DNA from: a bacterium | Lineage (GTDB): Bacteria > Bacillota > Bacilli > Lactobacillales > Streptococcaceae | Length of the DNA: 64,000 nucleotides | Assembly (NCBI GenBank): GCA_905221095.1 | Contig: CAJNBV010000008.1 | Location: 12,169-76,168, forward strand | Direction of reading: 5' to 3' | Shown here: positions 57,049 through 64,000 of the stretch, in pieces | How the letters are laid out: the number at the start of each line of letters is the position of its first letter | Numbering within the stretch: position 1 is the stretch's first letter | Notes under the pieces: model-generated | Database searches by the model: none | Told to the model about the DNA's origin: nothing | The model's input: only the letters and a program-made list of their open reading frames with translations | Translations under genes and position numbers: made by a program

Positions 57049-57726
57049 TTTCCTGTCCTCCTCGGACCAGCTCTTGTAGTCCAGCAGTTGGTCTGCTTGG
57101 CTGATGGCTCGCTCGGGTTGCTGAGTAAAGGGTTTGTTCCCAAAAAACTCTAACCACGGCTTGCGAATGCTATCTTTGCTGGTTTCTCTGTATTTTTTTA
57201 GTTCCAAGAAAGCCATTTTGACCAGATGGTTTTCTTGTCCATTGTTTGTGATGGTTAAAACCTCACCTGTCGTGTCCTCGCGCATACTAAAACTGTGAAA
57301 AGCCAAGTCGTCCGAGAAGTAGTTGGTATCCACGATAGCGATAGCGTATACTGGTGCGATGTGTTTGTAACTCTGATGAGTATCACCTTCACGTTGGCGA
57401 ATTTTTTCAAGATTCTGATTGACCTGACTGCATAGATAAGCCCACAGGCGATTGATGAAAAAATTCTGATGATGAACTTGAATTTCAATAATTACTTGCG
57501 TACCATTATCCAACTCCGCCAAAACGTCTATACTGGTATAGAAATCCTGAGCCGAGTACGGCAGGGAGGGTAGTACATGAATATTACTCCCCTCCAAAAT
57601 GGTTACATTTTTGGCTGGTAAGTCCAGCATATCGCGAATAAATTGACAAGTGATTTCTGGATTGCTAAAGATTTTCTTAGCTATCAAGTCATTAGTTGGG
57701 CTGATGCCCGGATGTCTGAGAATCAT
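56743..57726 (-). CDS. Rpn family recombination-promoting nuclease, copy 1
   Basis: A 327-residue protein of the Rpn/PDDEXK transposase-like nuclease family. The PD-(D/E)XK core is SIDVLAELDNGTQVIIEIQVHHQ with D67 and E81-x-Q83. A middle region with MAFLELKKY and WLEFFGNKPF follows. The C-terminus has a run of Gly-[Leu/Ile]-Glu-[Arg/Gln] tetrads (about residues 254-300) encoded by near-12-base repeats, then a helix MTVAEFEALL. The ATG at 57726 follows AAAAGGAGGAAAAGG; the longer frame to 57765 runs into the BOX element. Known Rpn proteins cut DNA and can act in phage defence. Confidence 0.88.
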   Translation of the reverse strand: MILRHPGISPTNDLIAKKIFSNPEITCQFIRDMLDLPAKNVTILEGSNIHVLPSLPYSAQDFYTSIDVLAELDNGTQVIIEIQVHHQNFFINRLWAYLCSQVNQNLEKIRQREGDTHQSYKHIAPVYAIAIVDTNYFSDDLAFHSFSMREDTTGEVLTITNNGQENHLVKMAFLELKKYRETSKDSIRKPWLEFFGNKPFTQQPERAISQADQLLDYKSWSEEDRKMFSEQRRREEQALLAQDYALEQAEEKGLERGLAQGLERGLERGRAEGIEQGREEGIEQGRAEGIEEGLKVGLVNLVRQGLLTPEVASQQLGMTVAEFEALL

Positions 57727-57756
57727 CCTTTTCCTCCTTTTATTATACCACAGTTT

Positions 57757-57863
57757 TATACTCAATGAAAATCAAAGAGCAAACTAGGAAACTAGCTGCA
57801 GGCTGTACTTGAGTACGGCAAGGCGACGTTGACGTGGTTTGAATTTGATTTTCGAAGAGTATT
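57757..57863 (-). repeat. BOX element, A1-C1, in the rpn copy 1 promoter
   Basis: A 107-bp BOX without boxB. Its low-coordinate end is boxC (TATACTCAATGAAAATCAAA) and its high-coordinate end boxA (GTACGGCAAGGCGACGTTGA to TTCGAAGAGTATTA). The upstream region of rpn copy 2 has the same flanks joined directly (TTTTTAAATCTAG), showing the empty site. The element separates the -10 of rpn copy 1 from its former upstream sequence. Confidence 0.9.
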
Positions 57864-57911
57864 AAATCTAGGTTTACTAGATTCACTGCTACTATCTATT
57901 TATTCGGAAAA
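57864..57911. repeat. Upstream segment of the rpn duplication, copy 1
   Basis: AAATCTAGGTTTACTAGATT and on to CTATCTATTTATTCGGAAAA matches 59021-59069 upstream of rpn copy 2. The tandem duplication therefore included about 50 bp of upstream DNA. Confidence 0.75.
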
Positions 57912-57957
57912 GAAAGGCAAAAGTTCAAACTTTCCTGAAAATAACAATACCTTAGAT

Positions 57958-58006
57958 AAAAAGGATAGCCAAACTCTTTACATCAAGAAATTTAGCTATC
58001 CTTTTT
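57958..58006 (-). terminator. Terminator after rpn copy 2
   Basis: AAAAAGGATAGC and GCTATCCTTTTT form a 12-bp inverted repeat with a 25-base loop and T-runs on either strand. It lies 36 bases past the stop of rpn copy 2. Confidence 0.65.
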
Positions 58007-58041
58007 AGTTGTTTTTGTCTCGTGTAATATTTACAGATTTC

Positions 58042-58311
58042 TCACTTATATTCTTCCAGCAGTGCCTCAAACTCCGCTACTGACATACCCAATTGTTCAC
58101 TCGCGAATTCGGAAGTTAGAGCATGTTGGCGAACCATGTCCAAGAAAGCAAAGAGTTTTCCTCGTTCAAGTCCCTGTTCAATCCCCTCTGCTCGACCACG
58201 CTCTAGCCCCTGTTCTAAGCCTTTTTCGATTCCTTTCTCCTCAGCTTGTTCCAAGGCATAGTCCTGTGCTAACAAGGCTTGTTCTTCGCGTCTGCGCTGT
58301 TCACTAAACAT
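58042..58311 (-). CDS. Candidate in-frame internal product of rpn copy 2 (89 aa)
   Basis: Codon 227 of rpn copy 2 is ATG at 58311, again in SEEDRKMFSEQ. It is preceded on the minus strand by GAGGAGG at the same 8-base spacing as in copy 1. It would give an 89-residue C-terminal protein. The site is conserved between the copies, but so is the surrounding protein sequence, so conservation alone does not prove use. Confidence 0.45.
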   Translation of the reverse strand: MFSEQRRREEQALLAQDYALEQAEEKGIEKGLEQGLERGRAEGIEQGLERGKLFAFLDMVRQHALTSEFASEQLGMSVAEFEALLEEYK

Positions 58312-58989
58312 TTTCCTGTCCTCCTCAGACCAGCTCTTATAGTCTAGCAGTTGGTCTGCTTGGCTGATGGCTCGCTCGGGTTGCTGGGTAAAGGGTTTAT
58401 TCCCGAAAAACTCCAACCATGGCTTGCGAACCTCGTCTTTGCTGGTTTTTCTATATTTTTTTAATTCCAAGAATGCCATCTTGACTAGATGGTTTTCTTG
58501 ACCGTTGTTTGTGATTGTTAAAACTTCACCCGTCGTGTCCTCGCGCATACTGAAACTGTGAAAAGCCAAATCATCTTGGAAGTAGTTGCTATCCACAATT
58601 GCGATAGCGTAAACAGGTGCGATGTGTTTGTAGCTCTGGTGGGTATCACCTTCTCGCTTGCGAATTTTTTCAAGATTCTGATTGACCTGACTACATAGAT
58701 AAGCCCACAAACGATTAATGAAAAAATTCTGATGATGAACCTGAATCTCAATAATAACCTGTGTGCCATTATCCAACTCTGCCAAGACATCTATGCTAGT
58801 ATAGAAATCCTGAGCCGAGTAGGGTAGAGAAGGCAAGACATGAATGTTACTTCCCTCTAAAATAGTTACATTTTTTGCTGGTAAATCCAGCATATCGCGA
58901 ATAAATTGACAAGTGATTTCTGGATTGCTAAAGATTTTCTTAGCAACCAAATCGTTAGTTGGGCTGATGCCCGGATGACGTAATGTCAT
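58042..58989 (-). CDS. Rpn family recombination-promoting nuclease, copy 2
   Basis: A 315-residue paralogue, nearly identical to copy 1 over the first ~245 residues. It has the same core D67 and E81-x-Q83 in SIDVLAELDNGTQVIIEIQ. The C-terminus differs: fewer Gly-Leu-Glu tetrads (KGIEKGLEQGLERGRAEGIE) and a different end (LFAFLDMVRQHAL, MSVAEFEALLEEYK). The ATG at 58989 follows GGAGAGCAAAT. TATAAT with a TGC extension lies at 59010-59005. It is not interrupted. Function as in copy 1: a nuclease of possible defence or mobile-element origin. Confidence 0.88.
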   Translation of the reverse strand: MTLRHPGISPTNDLVAKKIFSNPEITCQFIRDMLDLPAKNVTILEGSNIHVLPSLPYSAQDFYTSIDVLAELDNGTQVIIEIQVHHQNFFINRLWAYLCSQVNQNLEKIRKREGDTHQSYKHIAPVYAIAIVDSNYFQDDLAFHSFSMREDTTGEVLTITNNGQENHLVKMAFLELKKYRKTSKDEVRKPWLEFFGNKPFTQQPERAISQADQLLDYKSWSEEDRKMFSEQRRREEQALLAQDYALEQAEEKGIEKGLEQGLERGRAEGIEQGLERGKLFAFLDMVRQHALTSEFASEQLGMSVAEFEALLEEYK

Positions 58990-59004
58990 ATTTGCTCTCC
59001 TTTC

Positions 59005-59013
59005 ATTATAGCA
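59005..59013 (-). promoter_or_regulatory. Extended -10 of rpn copy 2
   Basis: TGCTATAAT reads on the minus strand from 59013 to 59005, 16 bases before the start codon. The -35 is poor. Confidence 0.55.
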
Positions 59014-59020
59014 CATTTTT

Positions 59021-59069
59021 AAATCTAGTTTTACTAAATTTGATGCTTCTATCTATTTATTCGGAAAAA
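59021..59069. repeat. Upstream segment of the rpn duplication, copy 2
   Basis: Partner of 57864-57911. Here it is joined directly to the promoter without a BOX element. Confidence 0.75.
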
Positions 59070-59109
59070 GAAGAAAAAGGGTAGAAAAAATCTCAAATTG
59101 TCTCATTTT

Positions 59110-59335
59110 TAAAGAAATAAGTGTAAAAGTTAATGGAAATCTAAAAGCAAGCTGGGAAGGTCTCAAAGCACAGGACTGAGCTTGCTGATAGGAGGAAGCA
59201 AGTCCATCAGATGCACACGACAGGGTAAGGCTGATGGGGCTTCATCTGTGCTGTTGGTCTACTGATGAGGGATTCCTAGCCTACCTTTGGTTTTGGTAAA
59301 AAGAGTAGTCTATCTGCTAATTTTCTCCGCTAATT
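59110..59335 (+). other. Gene-free, structured region before the surface-protein gene
   Basis: No ORF with a ribosome site was found here. Several inverted repeats are visible: AGCAAGCT (59146-59153) with AGCTTGCT (59179-59186); AAGTCCATCAG (59200-59210) with CTGATGGGGCTT (59231-59242, one bulge); and CAGATG (59208-59213) with CATCTG (59243-59248). The last two share bases and exclude each other. Base composition is GC-richer than its AT-rich surroundings. No clear promoter or T-run terminator bounds it. It may be a non-coding RNA or a relic of a mobile element. Confidence 0.4.
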
Positions 59336-59362
59336 TTCCATTTCAATCAAAAGTCAAAAAAA

Positions 59363-59391
59363 TTGAAATTTACAGTTGTTTGGTGTATAAT
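59363..59391 (+). promoter_or_regulatory. Promoter of the YSIRK surface-protein gene
   Basis: TTGAAA at 59363-59368 and TATAAT at 59386-59391 with a 17-base spacer and a TGGTG just before the -10. The leader is about 60 bases. Confidence 0.8.
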
Positions 59392-59459
59392 ATTTAGATG
59401 AGGTTGTATACTATCATGCAGGAATAGTATAATAACAATATATACAACAGGAGTCTAAA

Positions 59460-62400
59460 ATGGGTAAATTTGACAAACAACTAAAATATAGTATTCGAAA
59501 AGTAAGTGTCGGTGCAGCTAGTGTCGTCATTGGTGCTTTTTACCTTGCCATGGGGGCGGGTGTGGTACACGCGGAAACGAATACTACTACTGATGGAGGT
59601 GCAAGTCAGTCTAGTCCGTCTCCAGAATCGGAGACAAGCCAACCTAACAGTCTGGCTTTGTCTGGCTATGGGGCGGAGCCTGCTCAAAATCCAGGTGGGC
59701 TTCAAGCTGGAGCGGTTCATTCTGTTAAGGAAGAGATGAAAACAATTACACGTACCATTAAATATGTAAATGCTTCTGATGAAAGCAAAGAAGTAGCAAC
59801 ACCAGTCATTCAAACAGTTACTTTAACACGTAAACAAGGTACAGAAGAATGGACAACAGGAAAATGGGAAGCGAAAACTGCTCCAACAGTTGATGGATAT
59901 GACGTGTCTGGAAACAATACTGTAGAAGCAAAAGAAGTTACATCGTCAACTGAATCTGAAACAGTGCTGGTGTACTATTCTGAAAAGGGATCTGCACCAT
60001 CAAATTCAGATACAACTTCTACTAGAAGTCGCCGTTCAAAAAGAGACGTGGGAGATGCTCCTGCCGGCGGAACTTCTAATACTTCTACTGGAGAAACTTC
60101 AACTGGAAATAACGGAGCATTAGATTCTACTGTAACCGAGCGTAAGGGAGCTACTGTAAAACCAGATCAACCTGGGGTACATATACCAAAAGGAGATGAC
60201 CATGGAGCACATGATCCGAGTGCTCACTTGAGTTTCGATGATCCTGATCATACTGCAACAGTTGAAGAAATGTGGAAGATTATCCAAAATATGCCGGATG
60301 ACTTCCAAAATAATGAGCGTTCCTACTTGAGAAACATGGATACACTAGGAGACGAACTTCGATTTGATAGTAATGGAAATGTCACTACAGACCCAAGTGG
60401 TGTAAAACTTCAACCAGGTGAAATTAGAGAAATCAGTAGCTTCGGTGGATGGACAGCCATTATGAAAAAAGATGGTGAAACTGGGAAATTCGCTATTGGG
60501 ATGAAAAATAAAGAAGGTTACTTCACTGGTTGGTACACTGACAAAGATGGCAAACGCCAAGAAGGTGGAATGGTTGGATCTAACGCTCTTGACCAAATCT
60601 ACGTACACGAGCAAGCCTTAGACCGTCGCTTCAAATACATGTTGATGCTTGCCAAAGGTCGTACAATCGCAAATAAAACTGATAAAGCACAAGATGGCTC
60701 TACGTTTAATATAGAGACAGCAAATAGAGATGGGGAAACAGAAGCGCTTAATAAATTACCTATCAAAGATAAGGAAGATATTCTCCAACACGCTCCAAAT
60801 GTTGAGGGGTTCAATGGAATTGAAAAAACTTTTAAAGCCTTTTCAACGAAATATGGAAGTCGTTTGAAAATTGACTTTGTAACAGGGTATATCTCAGACT
60901 TTTTTGGGTCAAAAGGAACTTATCGTATCGTTGTTAAAGCGATTAAAAAGGATAAATCTGAAGAAACTGTCTATGACCACACTATCAACCGTATTGACGG
61001 AGTAGTAGAGAACGAAGAACGTTATGCTCAAGGTGTGAATTTAACGGCGGTTAATGCCAAAATTAAAGAACTATTGAAGAAGGAGTTCGATGAAAAAGTT
61101 AAGGCACTTGCAAAAGATCGATATATCAAAGAAAATCCAGGGCAACGTAATCCAAGTGTTACTAAATATAAACATCTGTATCCTATTATAGAAAAAGAAC
61201 TCGCTGAAAAAGGAGAAGCGATAGTTGAATTACCGATAGATAAGGATAAATTGAATGAAAAAAATTTCAAAAATGAGACTAATTTTAAAGAATCGTTTAC
61301 TAGATATGGAAATGAATTAAATGGTTTATTAAAGCTAGTGAAGGATAAGGAGGTTCAAAAAAACTCTCCAACATGGTTGACTACCAGTGAAAAATATCCA
61401 GACAACACAAATTTAATTAAGTCTAGAGACTCAGATCGTGTCTATAAATTACTAGATTTTATATTACCGACTGCGAAAAAAATTATCTATCATGGAGATA
61501 CAGATCAACTGGAACTAGTGACAGATTCAGAAAAAGTGAAGACTCATCGTGCAGAACTTAAGGCTAAGCTAACGGAAAAAGAAGCTCTGTTAGAGACGAC
61601 TACGGATGAAACTCAAAAAACTAAACTTAAGCAAGAAATTTCTGGACTAAAATCAGCCATTGGGTCCACAAATGCTTATACTTACATGGAAGCCAGAAAC
61701 GGTAAAGAAGCAAAAATCCTTGGTTCAAACATGTACGCTACCAGACAACCTGACAAAAGCGAATTAACGGAAGATGAGTATAATAAAATACGAACCAATG
61801 CACTCGCTTTGGAGGCACAAGATGGTTTGAAAAAATTCACTAACCACTTTGTTGAAAAAGATAATGTTTCGCGTGATGGGGTTATTTCTGATGAAAAATT
61901 ATCAGAAGAAATTACAAAAGCAATTGATGGCGATAAGGAAAAACTAGGTAAAGGTGGCTACTTCTCAACAGGAGATATTCCACTAGGCAAAGACGTTGTA
62001 TCCTATAAAGTGCAAGTGTTTGCAGAAAATGAAAAACGTGTTGGTGTTAATATGCAAAGTCCAAGACTCCAATACAACTTACCTATCCTAGCCGATTTCT
62101 CAGTAATTCAAGATACCGTTGAACCATCGAAGGATGTCGCAAGACGTATCATTACTAAATTAAAAGAACAAGGTAAGATTACTGAAGAGCAAGAGAAAAA
62201 AATAAAAGAAGAAATCGAAAAGAGCAAGAAAACATCTGAACTAAGATCAGCTATGTCAGGAGATGTTAAAGTTAAGTATCAAACTGTTGATGGAACTGTA
62301 TTAACACTTGATAATACTAAAGAACATCAAAAAGAGACTGATTTAGGTAAAAAAGATACAGACGGAACATATATTGCTCAAAAAGATCAATTATTAGGTA

Positions 62401-64000
62401 CAGATTATGATGTAACAGGCAAAAAACTTACTACTTTAACAACAGCTGATGGTAAACGCTATAGATTGAAGAGATCATTAGATGACAATTCGGTTGAAGA
62501 TGGAAGATTAAGAACTTCTGCAAGTGACACAGGAACGATAACTACAGGAGCAAGAACAGTAACTTATGTATATGAGGAATACACAGCTCCACCTACAGGA
62601 AAAGGCTTAGTACACTTCAAAAAACAAGTATCTGAAACTACAACTGAAGCATTAAACGGATATCCAGATATTAGTCTTGAAGGTGATGTAGGAACAGAAT
62701 TTTCAGCTGATTCTGTTAATGCTAAAATCACAGAACTTAAAAAAGCAGGATATGAGATTGTAAGTGATACATTTACTAATGGAGATAAAACAATCGATTC
62801 TGTGACTGATACTGACGGACAAGACCCAAGTCAGGTGTATAATGTAACTGTAAGAGAAAAAGTGGAAACAGTAACAACTCCACCAACTCCAGATACACCG
62901 GTTGACCCTAATGTTCCAGAAGGACCAAAATGGCCAACAGAAGGCTTAGCAAAATCTGACTTAGAAAAAGAAGTAACAAGAACAATTACTTATGTTAAGA
63001 AAGAAACTGCAGATGGGGAAAAAATTGCAGATGCAAAACCTACAAAGGTAGACAAAGTATTATACAAACGTACTGCAACATATAACTTAGTTAGCAAAAC
63101 AGTTACTTATGGTAATTGGACACCAACTGCAGATGATACACATACAGCTACAAGTTTTGCAACTGTTTCAACTCCAGTATTAAATGGATACGTAGCAGAT
63201 ATTAAGGAAGTTACAGATGCACCAGCAGCGCCAAATGAAAATGGCGAAGTAACGAATATGACTAAAGAAGTTGTATACACTAAGATAGGATCATGGGTAC
63301 CGAAGATACCAGGAAAAACTCCAACACCAATCCCATATCCAAATGATCCAGACGATGCAACAAAACCAAAATATCCAGATTATCCAAAAACACCGGAAAA
63401 TCCGGGCGGAAATGAGACCCCAGGTGGTGAAACACCAGGAACTCCTGAAAAACCAAAAACTCCAGAATTACCGGTAATTCCATACGAACCAGGATACACA
63501 CCGGGTATACCAACAGATCCAACAAAACCAGTGGATCCTGAGACAAATCCGCTAGTACCATTAAAACCGGTAGATCCTAAAGATCCTAAAAAAGGATACA
63601 AGGTTCCAGAAATACCAACAAAACCAGGTAAGGATACACCAATCACGTACGTGGCAGATCCGCAAAAAGCATTGGTGAAAGTAGTTAATGTTAAAGGTGA
63701 GGGTGATAAGAAAACAGAAACACCATTAACAGATGATTATGTAAATATCAATGGTAAAACTGGAGAAGAAATTCCAACTAACTCAGTAACAGCTAAGATA
63801 GCAGACTTAGAAAAACGTGGATATATAGTTGATAATAAGCAAGATGTACTAACAGCAATCGGTAAAAATCCATTTGACAAAGATAAGGACACAGATGGAG
63901 AAGATCCGACACAAACATTTACGTTGAAAGTACATGAAAAAGTGGTAGAAGTAACAGAACCACCAACACCAAATACACCGGTGGATCCAAATGTACCAGT
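59460..64000 (+). CDS. Large YSIRK surface adhesin with Mub/MucBP-like modules, 5' part
   Basis: The frame from ATG 59460 (after CAGGAG) stays open to the window end, at least 1513 codons. The signal is YSIRKVSVGAASVVIGAFYL with a likely cut after VHA (residue 38). Residues 93-177 and about 1163-1275 are Mub B2-like modules (TITRTIKYV...VYYSEKG; TRTITYVKK...VVYTKIG). A basic stretch, SRRSKRD, lies near 190. A unique A region covers about 230-860 (GGWTAIMKKDGE). Repeats with GLVHFKKQ (about 1047-1155) and ALVKVVNV (from about 1402) end in PPTPxTPVDPNVP. A Pro-rich linker covers about 1280-1397. The LPXTG anchor would be downstream. Role: probably adhesion. Confidence 0.88.
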   Translation, partial: MGKFDKQLKYSIRKVSVGAASVVIGAFYLAMGAGVVHAETNTTTDGGASQSSPSPESETSQPNSLALSGYGAEPAQNPGGLQAGAVHSVKEEMKTITRTIKYVNASDESKEVATPVIQTVTLTRKQGTEEWTTGKWEAKTAPTVDGYDVSGNNTVEAKEVTSSTESETVLVYYSEKGSAPSNSDTTSTRSRRSKRDVGDAPAGGTSNTSTGETSTGNNGALDSTVTERKGATVKPDQPGVHIPKGDDHGAHDPSAHLSFDDPDHTATVEEMWKIIQNMPDDFQNNERSYLRNMDTLGDELRFDSNGNVTTDPSGVKLQPGEIREISSFGGWTAIMKKDGETGKFAIGMKNKEGYFTGWYTDKDGKRQEGGMVGSNALDQIYVHEQALDRRFKYMLMLAKGRTIANKTDKAQDGSTFNIETANRDGETEALNKLPIKDKEDILQHAPNVEGFNGIEKTFKAFSTKYGSRLKIDFVTGYISDFFGSKGTYRIVVKAIKKDKSEETVYDHTINRIDGVVENEERYAQGVNLTAVNAKIKELLKKEFDEKVKALAKDRYIKENPGQRNPSVTKYKHLYPIIEKELAEKGEAIVELPIDKDKLNEKNFKNETNFKESFTRYGNELNGLLKLVKDKEVQKNSPTWLTTSEKYPDNTNLIKSRDSDRVYKLLDFILPTAKKIIYHGDTDQLELVTDSEKVKTHRAELKAKLTEKEALLETTTDETQKTKLKQEISGLKSAIGSTNAYTYMEARNGKEAKILGSNMYATRQPDKSELTEDEYNKIRTNALALEAQDGLKKFTNHFVEKDNVSRDGVISDEKLSEEITKAIDGDKEKLGKGGYFSTGDIPLGKDVVSYKVQVFAENEKRVGVNMQSPRLQYNLPILADFSVIQDTVEPSKDVARRIITKLKEQGKITEEQEKKIKEEIEKSKKTSELRSAMSGDVKVKYQTVDGTVLTLDNTKEHQKETDLGKKDTDGTYIAQKDQLLGTDYDVTGKKLTTLTTADGKRYRLKRSLDDNSVEDGRLRTSASDTGTITTGARTVTYVYEEYTAPPTGKGLVHFKKQVSETTTEALNGYPDISLEGDVGTEFSADSVNAKITELKKAGYEIVSDTFTNGDKTIDSVTDTDGQDPSQVYNVTVREKVETVTTPPTPDTPVDPNVPEGPKWPTEGLAKSDLEKEVTRTITYVKKETADGEKIADAKPTKVDKVLYKRTATYNLVSKTVTYGNWTPTADDTHTATSFATVSTPVLNGYVADIKEVTDAPAAPNENGEVTNMTKEVVYTKIGSWVPKIPGKTPTPIPYPNDPDDATKPKYPDYPKTPENPGGNETPGGETPGTPEKPKTPELPVIPYEPGYTPGIPTDPTKPVDPETNPLVPLKPVDPKDPKKGYKVPEIPTKPGKDTPITYVADPQKALVKVVNVKGEGDKKTETPLTDDYVNINGKTGEEIPTNSVTAKIADLEKRGYIVDNKQDVLTAIGKNPFDKDKDTDGEDPTQTFTLKVHEKVVEVTEPPTPNTPVDPNVP

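Noticed and set aside
59255-59275. Hammerhead ribozyme core CTGATGAG
   Set aside because: The required GAAA and third-stem elements are missing.
63280-63646. Minus-strand ORFs that look collagen-like (Gly-rich)
   Set aside because: They are the complement of the proline-rich linker of the surface protein; Pro codons CCN read as GGN on the other strand.

Overview
The window is chromosomal DNA of a low-GC Gram-positive coccus. Its gene content and order (leuABCD, rnc-smc-ftsY, glnQP, uvrB, mutX, coaBC-panT, fhs, pcrA, rex, prs, relQ-ppnK-rluD, pta, mutY, vicRKX, pgm) and its two BOX repeats point to a Streptococcus of the mitis/oralis/pneumoniae group. The species cannot be fixed from this sequence alone.

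Layout. 1-6920: the end of cutC, an MmcQ/YjbR protein, then a leucine operon leuA-leuB-(DUF1294)-leuC-leuD behind a near-consensus CodY box and a classical attenuator with a Leu-Leu-Leu leader peptide, then a YciO/Sua5-type gene. 6928-8358: an ISL3-family insertion sequence with an 8-bp target duplication and a nonsense mutation in its transposase. 8388-9660: guaC behind a structured leader, and tRNA-Arg(CCG). 9802-16899: rnc, smc, two Cof-type HAD phosphatases and ftsY, facing zwf. 18545-21521: the fused glutamine transporter glnP/glnQ. 21597-26356: a CPBP protease-like protein, uvrB, a flavodoxin-fold reductase, a GNAT acetyltransferase and mutX.

26422-32417 is an AT-rich ribose-type cassette (rbsR-K-D-A-C-B) with its own promoter, cre-like site and LacI-type palindrome. 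It sits inside a duplication of about 207 bp of the mutX/niaR junction, so it looks like a horizontally gained insertion. 32556-37535 holds vitamin and one-carbon genes: niaR-niaX, coaB-coaC-panT and fhs. 37643-50394 is core housekeeping: pcrA, radC, a PuuD-type amidotransferase, rex, two DUF genes, a cysteine desulfurase, prs, CYTH, relQ-ppnK-rluD, pta and an iron-sulfur-free mutY. 50450-56383: vicRKX, a voltage-sensor-type K+ channel, a Bta thioredoxin and pgm.

The right end is accessory. 56685-59069 carries two tandem Rpn (PD-(D/E)XK) genes plus the remnant of a third. Both intact copies have a strong in-frame internal ribosome binding site and start codon at codon 227, and a BOX element has inserted in the promoter of one copy. 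A structured, gene-free stretch follows. From 59460 to the window end runs the start of a very large YSIRK surface protein with Mub/MucBP-like modules; it stays open at position 64000.

The strongest leads are the Rpn pair with possible intragenic small proteins, the ribose cassette with its flanking duplication, the dual CodY/attenuator control of leu, the guaC leader RNA, and the unexplained structured region before the surface-protein gene. No CRISPR array, prophage or integrase was seen.
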